A stretch of DNA of 64,000 bases from Toxorhynchites rutilus septentrionalis (taxonomy: Eukaryota; Arthropoda; Insecta; Diptera; Culicidae), in assembly GCF_029784135.1 (NCBI RefSeq), contig NC_073745.1:241705946-241769945 (forward strand), in the 5' to 3' direction. Positions 57,629 through 64,000 of this stretch are shown one piece after another; position 1 is the stretch's first letter; every line of letters begins with the position of its first letter. The notes under the pieces were generated by a model. It searched no databases. It had not been told where the DNA came from and saw only the letters and a program-made list of their open reading frames with translations. Position numbers and translations under genes: made by a program.

Positions 57629-58764
57629 TGTGTGTTTAATGTGAGTATTGGTTGATCTTCCTGTCTAACAACCATTTGGAGATATGCTTGTGCTAAATCC
57701 AGTTTAGAAAATTTCTCGCCACCGGCCATGTTGGCGAATAATTCATCTATGGTCGGTAAAGGATGTTCGTCCACTAACAGATTCTTGTTAACGGTCAGCT
57801 TGAAATCCCCACACAGACGCACCTTGTTGGCGGACTTCATCACAGGCACTATCGGAGTCGCCCATTCACTGTGGTTAACTTTCAACAAGATCCCCTTTTC
57901 CACCATCCGATTGATTTCGTTTTCCACAACATCTTGAATAGAAAAAGGTATTGAACGAGATTTCAAAAATACAGGTTTGCTATTCGGTTTCAGGGTTAGC
58001 GAAGCTTGAACTTTGGTGATCTCTCCAATAGAATCATCGAAAACTGAAGGGAACTCTTCGAGTACATTTCTCACCGTTCCGGATAACGGTGTACGCAGCG
58101 TTATTTTGTTGACACTAGAAAGATAGTTTTTCATGACATCGTTCCAATTGAACTGCAACGCACGCATCCACTCCCGCCCCAGCAACGGTTGCCTTTTCGA
58201 ATCGACCACGAACAATCGCAAGACTTGTATTTTCCCGTTACACGCCACATCTACATCAATGGTACCGAAAACCTTTATTTTACTGCCGCAGTAACTACGC
58301 AATTCAACTTTTGTCTCATTAAGCGTAATGTCGTTAAACCATTTTACTCTGTCAGCAAGCCCAATCAAGGAAACTGGTGAACCACTGTCTACCTCAAATT
58401 TCATCAATACGTCGTTCACTTTAAGTTTCAAAAATATTTTCGAAAGAGGTTCTGCTCTAGAATCATCAAGTTTACCAACATCAACTACACATATTTCATC
58501 AATCTCTTCTTCTGAGTCTGACTCATTACCCTCCTCAACCAAATTTGTCTTATATTTGTATTGCTTACTCGAATTAATATTGTTTTTAATGTTGTGGCCC
58601 GGAAAGCTGAGACACACCCTTTGCAAATGACCGATTTTCTTACAGTGATTACAAACTGAGTTCTTATGTGAACATGCATTAGCCAGATGCGCTTCACTAC
58701 CACACCTGTAACACTTAGGGTTAGTAGTATTAGTTACTTTAAAAAAAATACAAAAAAAATAAAA
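57629..58764 (-). pseudogene. Ty3/gypsy-type gag-pol fragment between direct repeats
   Basis: A long minus-strand frame with no stop. Two nucleocapsid knuckles (CYRCGSEAHLANAC and CNHCKKIGHLQRVC) are followed by an acidic linker, an aspartic protease (VDSGSPVSLI near residue 145, LLGREWM after it), then the start of reverse transcriptase (GILLKVNHSEWATPIVPVMK, LCGDFKLTVNK, LDLAQAYLQM). The fragment starts just before the knuckles and ends within RT at LTLNTH, so both ends of the element, including LTRs, RNase H and integrase, are absent. The frame's first 27 codons come from the flanking repeat and are spurious. The uninterrupted frame suggests recent capture. Confidence 0.85.
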
Positions 58765-59582
58765 GAAAATACACAGTGTGTTCTCCAAGTCAAGTTCGTT
58801 GGTTTGATACACATATCTCAATCAACCTCTTGTTTTGAGATGATATGGAATCAGCTATTTTGTAGCCAAATTGGATTTTTCAAGATAAGCAGTTTTAAAA
58901 TGACAGCAGAGAAAAAGGTATTTTAGAAATTCGGTCAGTTTCTATTGGTCAAATTTCTATTAATGTGGGACAATCCTACAGACATACGAACAGCTCAAGC
59001 TAAATAAAACCGTTTAATAAAGTAATTTGCTATTTTGTGATTACGGCCATCTTGGATTTTAATTTTTCATGATCTACTGTGAACTACTATTCAAGCCCTT
59101 TCATTTGAGAGCCATATTAATGGTGTTTTGACATAATATGTAGTCCGCCATTTGGTAGAATTTAGATGGATTTGCATTTCTCATAAATAACCGTGTTCTA
59201 CTACTTCATTTGATACCCATAATAATAGGGTTTTTAGAAAATATGTAGTCCGCCATTTTGTAGTGGCAGCCATCTTGGATTTACATTTATCATAAATAAC
59301 TTTATTCTGCTAGTCAGTCCCTTCCATTTGATACCCATATTAATGAAGTTATGAGGAAATATGTAGTCCGCCATTTTGTAGTGGCAGCCATCTTGGATTT
59401 GCATTTTTCTTAAATAACCGTATTCTGCTAGTCAAGCCCTTTCATTTGATACCCATATTGATGGGGTTTTGGAAAACCCACATTGATGAGGTTTTGAAGA
59501 AGAAAGGAGTCCGCCATTTTGTAGCAGCCGCCATCTTGGATTTTCAAGATCATGAAATACGCAGTTTTGTAATGACTACAGA
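58765..59582. repeat. 818-bp direct repeat, right copy
   Basis: Near-identical partner of 56811-57628, without length differences. Beyond 59582 the sequence goes on with related words (GATAAAGGTGTGTTCCAAAT, AATTTCTATTAATGTGGG) to about 59726, so the right copy appears to be embedded in a larger native repeat while the left stops abruptly. Confidence 0.9.
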
Positions 59583-59726
59583 GATAAAGGTGTGTTCCAA
59601 ATTTCTGATCAATCGGTCAACAGGAAGGGGGTCAAATTTCTATTAATGTGGGTCAGCGCTACAGACAAACATGTCACAAACATACAAACAGATTACTGGG
59701 CAAGCTAAATAAAACCGTTTAATAAC

Positions 59727-60055
59727 AACGATTCCGCTTAGAAACTATGAGGGTTTTATTTGTTTTACAATAATTTTCAAGTCTATAAATATCTTCGCTT
59801 ATTTTCAAATATCTTAAAAATGTCTCTATGTAAAGAAAATGTAAAGATTTGGCATCTCTGATTCGAGCGCTAAATTCTGTTTTTGACGTTTTGAGGGATG
59901 CGAGTGTGAGTAAATTCAAAAAACTTTGAAGTAGCTCGCACGCCGGATTACACATGACACTAATTGGCATGATGTGTTCACACGGTGTGAGTAGCTGTAC
60001 TGCAGTAACTGACTAGACCTACTCGTACGCTTACTCGCACCGTCTGAACCCGACT
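59727..60055 (+). mobile_element. PIF/Harbinger-like element, copy D (3' end only)
   Basis: Matches the last 330 bp of copies B and E (AAACTATGAGGGTTTTATTT to CGTCTGAACCCGACT), followed by TTA at 60056-60058. The 5' part, including the transposase region, is missing. Confidence 0.75.
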
Positions 60056-60057
60056 TT

Positions 60058-60390
60058 AGCTCCAAATTTCGGAGTGAAAATCATTCGCGACTAGTTGAGA
60101 GAATTATTCTATTTATTATTATTGTTGAATATGGGTCCGACTACGGGGTTTAAGCATTTAAATAATTGAATTCAATAATTCTCATTGAATTTTCCAAAAT
60201 TCGAAACTGATTTTAGGCATGCTGATTTGAAAGAGTGCATTGCAATTCAAAATTGTTGTAGGTGGCGACACCATGAATAAAATTAATTGAATCATTCGTT
60301 TGGCATTTGACGTGACGGTGCTGGTGGAAGCATTGACTGCATGTGTGAACTGGTGGAGACGTTGAACAAACGTAGACGTTCTTCTCCGTA
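60058..60390. repeat. Inverted partner of 52195-52490 and of 48973-49027
   Basis: 60058-60350 pairs with 52195-52490. 60330-60390 (CACATGTGTGAACTGGTGGA-like words up to GTAGACGTTCTTCTCCGT) pairs with 48973-49027. It forms the target into which copy E inserted. Confidence 0.7.
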
Positions 60391-60391
60391 A

Positions 60392-61683
60392 AGGCCCATT
60401 TATACGTTGCTAGTAGCTGACTTGACAATGAGCAGCTACTGACCCGGTGGACTCGCTTGACAATTGGTTGACTCGCCTTGTCCGTTCACACAGTGTGAGC
60501 TGCTGGCGAGAAACTAGATACTACGGCACGGGTTTACCAGGGATGCCAGGCGACTTTTCAAATGTCCATCAAATAGTCAGAAACAGCAATCAGGTCCGAA
60601 TTTGTCAAATGATTGGTCCAAAATCGACTTCTTTATTGGCAGTTTTCATCTTAGGTTTTCAGTTGAATGTATCATCACACAATTTTATAGCAAAACAAAC
60701 GCTGATCGTGTTTAAAAATACATACTTTGTGCTGAATTTCTTTGAACTGAAGGTACTATCCGAAAAAGCAGAAAGAGAAAAGGATTCGGGCCAGGAATTA
60801 GATGCAAAGAAAAGGAGCAACAAATACAATATTGAAGGAACTCTACGATGAGGATCCCCGAGATTACAGAGCAGTGTTGGTAATAACACCTGAACAAGTG
60901 AAAAAACTGTTGGATTTAATTGCTCCACGAATACAACGCCAAGATACAGTCATGAGGGATGCTGTACCTGCAAGAGTTAAATTAGAAATGACATTGATGT
61001 GCCTTTGTTTTGGAATATCGTTGGGATTGTTGTCGATATTTTTTAGAATCTCGAAAACATCCATAGCTCAGATAATTCCGAAAGGATGTGATGTTATAAA
61101 TGGTAGTCTAAAAGATTTTTTTTTTTAATTTTATTTATTTTGTGAAATGAAAATGATAGTCGATTTGCAGGTGCAATAGATACGCTTCAAAAATTTTAAT
61201 AATGAATGAAAATGTACTTTTTTAAATCGAATATGTATTCTGTTTCTTAGAACAATACTTTTTTTTGTAAGTTGTGATCTGATAATGATTCTATATTAGA
61301 GATTCTCAAGAAAACTATCTCAAAAAGAAAGCGTGCCCCGCCAGCGTGCAAAACGAAATAACAATTATTTCGTTTAGAAACTATGAGGGTTTTATTTGTT
61401 TTTCCAATAATTTTCAAGTCTATAAATATCTTCACATATTTTCAAATATCTTAAAAATAGAGACATTTCATTACATTTGGCATCACTGATTCGAACGCTA
61501 AATTCTGTTTTTGACGTTGTGAAGCATGCAAGTGCGAGTAAATTCAAAAAACTTTGAAGTAGCTCGCACGCCGGATCACACATGACAATAACTGGCATGA
61601 TGTGTTCACACGGTGTGAGTAGCTGCACTGCAGTAACTGACTAGACCGACTCGTATGCTTACTCGCACCGTCTGAACCCGGCT
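60392..61683 (+). mobile_element. PIF/Harbinger-like element, copy E, structurally most complete
   Basis: TAA at 60389-60391 and 61684-61686; 1,292 bp with both imperfect inverted ends (AGGCCCATTTATACG and reversed AGCCGGGTTCAGACG). 60750-61128 encodes the N-terminal transposase region (KGATNTILKELYDEDPRDYR, EQVKKLLDLIAPRIQRQDT, FRISKTSIAQIIP), normally followed in autonomous relatives by the DDE nuclease domain and a separate Myb-like gene. Neither is found, so it is non-autonomous. The frame is shifted once near 60840. Confidence 0.88.
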
Positions 61684-61689
61684 TAAGAT

Positions 61690-62240
61690 TATCAGACCTT
61701 AACACAGTTTCGAATTGTTCAAACTTTGAATGAAAATTTTTACTTCATATTATGTGATTGTTCAAAACACGTAATACTGACTCTTAATTAATCATTTTTG
61801 TATAATTTTGCTGATATTTTCACCAAGACTCATCATTATTATATGAAATTATTATCAAACACAATTCTTGCTTAAGAACTTTTCACAACTTGCAAAAGAA
61901 TGCGTTACTCTATTACACAAAAGACATATTTCTTAAGAAAAATTTAATTTTCATTAATAATTTTTATTTTATGTGTTAATTGCACCTGAAAATTTATTTT
62001 TACTATCACTTCCCAAAAGCGTAGCACGAAGCCCAATGCCATCAACGCGCATTGACAGATGTTTGTCATGTCTGTTAGTATTGGTGCGATTCATGCAATT
62101 TTTCGTCCCATGTATTAGCATGTGTGTGCTATTGACGTTTGTTTGTTGATTTTGAAATCATTCCATAAGCTGCAAATGATATGGATGCCGAAAATTTTAT
62201 TTCGCTACTGTGGAACAAGTGAAGTGATGTAAATTTCTGC
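61690..62240. repeat. Short dispersed repeat fragment, otherwise empty
   Basis: 61725-61800 (TGAAAATTTTTACTTCATAT, ACACGTAATACTGACT, TAATCATTT) resembles 23092-23165 and 50690-50745. An AT-rich repeat not otherwise defined. Confidence 0.5.
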
Positions 62241-62369
62241 TCAAAGCGAACCAATGGTCACATGCGCACGAGGTTTCATGAAGTGTTTTGCCATGGATTG
62301 TGTTCAACGGTGGGTAGTGTTATTATTCATAATTCATTAATTAACTTTTGTTTTTGTTTTACTTACAGA

Positions 62370-62830
62370 AAATTTCCCTCATTTGAAATCGATACTGAAC
62401 AAGTTTTAGGATGTCAACCAAATTTTCAACTGTTTCATCAAGGGGCAGATTTCAAGAAACTTCATCCAGCTGAATGTGAAGGTGAGTTTTTGTTAATTTG
62501 AACACACCAAAATCTTCTAATATTCTTATTCGGTATTTCATACAGTTCAACCTGACCCGGAACGTGATCGACGAAGAGGTGGTTAAGGCTCGGCTCGAGG
62601 AATTCAAGACCAAACTGTCCGATTAGTGCTTGGTGATCGAGATGTTTCCCTGCCCGACTCTGTCAGAACGCAATCACCCAGCTATCGGTCATTCTTCGCC
62701 CAGGATCCGCTGTGCGTTGATGCAAAACGCGCTCAAGAAGCTGCTTCTGCCCCAGGAGTACGTCCTCGAGAAATTACGGCTGAGTGCGTTTCTGGACGAG
62801 GATCTGCAGAAGCAGCAATTAGATAGTGTT
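62370..62830 (+). pseudogene. Exon-like sequence of an unrecognised gene
   Basis: 62370-62481 is bounded by acceptor TTACTTACAG and donor GAAG|GTGAGT and reads KFPSFEIDTEQVLGCQPNF, then QLFHQGADFKKLHPAECE. 62546-62830 follows acceptor TTTCATACAG, is GC-rich, and in one frame reads FNLTRNVIDEEVVKARLEEF, KTKLSD, a TAG, then CLVIEMFPCPTLSERNHPA and NALKKLLLPQEYVLEKLRLS with a final stop. The two exon frames do not match across the splice (off by one) and a TAG interrupts the second. It is therefore either a decayed gene, or separate exons with a splice I have misread. Not recognised; no function claimed. Confidence 0.4.
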
Positions 62831-62849
62831 TGAAAGAAAAGTATGATGT

Positions 62850-63250
62850 AATTTTAATCACAAAGCATTATTACTGCAATGCTGAAATTAAAAAAAAACA
62901 CTCTAGAATGAATGAATAGGCACACATTATCTTGTAGGCAGATTTCAAGATGATCACAGGAAGTGAACAGACAATACACATAAATAAGTAGTGCCCCTAG
63001 CTTGTTAGAAATTGTTATTATTATTGCTTCATAAAATTTTACACTTTTATCTAACCGTGTTTCTGGGACTGTTAAAAAATATGTGGCAACGGAGCGTGTG
63101 AAATAAATCATGCTGTTTGTGTGTTTAGAAATAAAATAAATTAGTGAGTGGATGAGTACACAGCAACTGGACAAAAGTTAGTTTTTGTAATACTGTTGAT
63201 GACAGCCATGTTTTTTGTCCAGTAAGTTTTTCATGTTAATTTATCATTGC
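62850..63250. other. Intergenic, nothing recognised
   Basis: AT-rich spacer between the unrecognised exons and the L18 pseudogene. Confidence 0.4.
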
Positions 63251-63255
63251 AAATT

Positions 63256-63589
63256 TACGTTGCCGTCGTTGTGGGAACTTTTGTAGAACCATATGCGCCT
63301 AACATAAACGTGTGCGCTCTGAGAATTACCGAAAAGGTTTGCGAACGTATTTTGAAATGGGGCGGAAAGGTTTATACCTCTGACCGCTCTGATCGCACTT
63401 ATCGGTAAGTTGAACTTATCGGTAAGAACACCGTCCTGATGTGCGCGTAATGTCTGCGAGGCCTGCACTCACTTTGGCCGTGCTCATGGCGTGCCACACT
63501 TTAACATTCGTCCGTATGTACTCTCAAAGGAACGCAAATTTGAGCAGGTTCGTCGTTGCAACCCCAAAAGGCATATCATGAGAGGGTGA
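63256..63589 (+). pseudogene. Ribosomal protein L18 pseudogene (C-terminal half)
   Basis: The plus frame reads VAVVVGTF....NINVCALRITEKVCERIL, then KWGGKVYT and, after a stop at 63412 and a short scar, GKNTVLM. A TAA at 63449 forces a shift of frame, after which [20 protein letters not shown] and [14 protein letters not shown] follow to a TGA at 63587. This is the order of L18e-family ribosomal protein L18 (VCALR.TEKAR.RIL, GGEI.T.DQLAL, GK.TVLLQG, REA.KHFG.APG.PHS.TKPYVRSKGRKFE). It lacks the N-terminal half and has stops and a frameshift. No intron is seen in the span, so a processed copy is likely. Confidence 0.85.
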
Positions 63590-64000
63590 ATGCCCTAAGC
63601 TGCTCAAAAACAATAGTGGAAATTCAAAAAACACGGGCTCGATCAGCTAGGTGCAGCTATACCAAGAACAAGGTACAGATGCTTGATCTTCGCTCACTCA
63701 TATGCGATCGGAAAAGATGCGCAAGGGAATTGGGGAATTCACCGCTGCCGATAGCGATCGGGAACATCGCACAGAGATGCGATCAACAAAGCGTAAGCGG
63801 AAATTCTGCGGAGCAGATACGTCCGACATCGTCCACCATGGAATCAACAATAAATTAAATATTTTATCGGATGTTTTGCTAAATAAATACAGATTGTAAT
63901 TTTGTGAAACTGTACATTGTGAATATATGTTTTATATAACTAGTGTTTTCATATGAATATAAGTAGTTCTACCAGAACTGTATTTTGTTTGTTGATGTGA
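63590..64000. other. Right edge, nothing recognised
   Basis: Overlapping frames at 63556-63899 have no recognisable homology. AATAAATAC near 63883 could be a polyadenylation signal, but no gene is supported. Confidence 0.35.

Noticed and set aside
56811..59582. The 818-bp repeats as LTRs of the gypsy fragment
   Set aside because: No TG...CA ends, primer-binding site or polypurine tract, and the enclosed fragment begins mid-gag and ends mid-RT.
60447..60851. 134-codon frame, identical in Harbinger-like copies C and E, as a conserved protein
   Set aside because: Identity reflects recent transposition. The first 95 codons cover the non-coding 5' end of the element, and the true transposase frame overlaps in another phase.

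Overview
This is eukaryotic, AT-rich, repeat-laden DNA from a dipteran, most probably a mosquito (culicine-like). The evidence is spliced genes with insect-type products, an I-clade non-LTR retrotransposon with RNase H, tRNA-derived SINEs with readable A and B boxes, and Tc1/mariner, piggyBac-like, PIF/Harbinger-like, pogo-like and hAT-like debris. No bacterial or organellar features were seen. The species call is inference; no search was possible.

Host genes are few. At 10852-13381 (+) lie the last two exons of a large Ser/Arg/Tyr-rich protein ending in DPF, FxDDF and NFxxFD-type motifs; a Disabled (Dab)-like endocytic adaptor is the best guess. At 35870-36902 (-) and 41000-42050 (-) are two paralogous two-exon short-chain dehydrogenases (retinol dehydrogenase 11-14 type) with an intron at the same codon. 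At 42130-42549 (-), 80 bp upstream of the second, is a single-exon TRAPPC2L. The right end (62370-63600) holds exon-like sequence of an unrecognised gene and a decayed copy of ribosomal protein L18.

The rest is layered transposable elements. 1-10.8 kb holds a reverse-transcriptase fragment, a SINE with a 10-bp target duplication, Tc1-like remnants, and a nest (palindromic repeat, then mariner-like element, then TTAA MITE). 14-25 kb holds more repeats and five or more DNA-transposon remnants. 25164-31075 is a 5.9-kb I-clade element flanked by a perfect 12-bp duplication, with intact ORF1 and broken ORF2; a 5'-truncated relative in the opposite orientation follows at 31254-33639 with an 11-bp duplication. 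37082-40694 is a mariner-type element with long inverted ends that has itself been invaded by a TTAA element, a hAT-like MITE and a SINE.

44-61.7 kb is dominated by six copies of one PIF/Harbinger-like family with TTA/TAA target duplications. Two of them sit tail to tail sharing one TTA. One is invaded by a putative solo LTR and by a MITE of another TWA family. Between the copies lie an 818-bp direct repeat bracketing a Ty3/gypsy gag-pol fragment, a 168-bp-arm hairpin, and a gag fragment invaded by a SINE carrying a MITE at its 3' end. All Harbinger-like copies keep the transposase N-terminal region but show no recognisable DDE domain.

No new host system with a testable function emerged. The strongest material is the datable insertion order of the nested elements, supported by target duplications and by empty sites present in sister copies.
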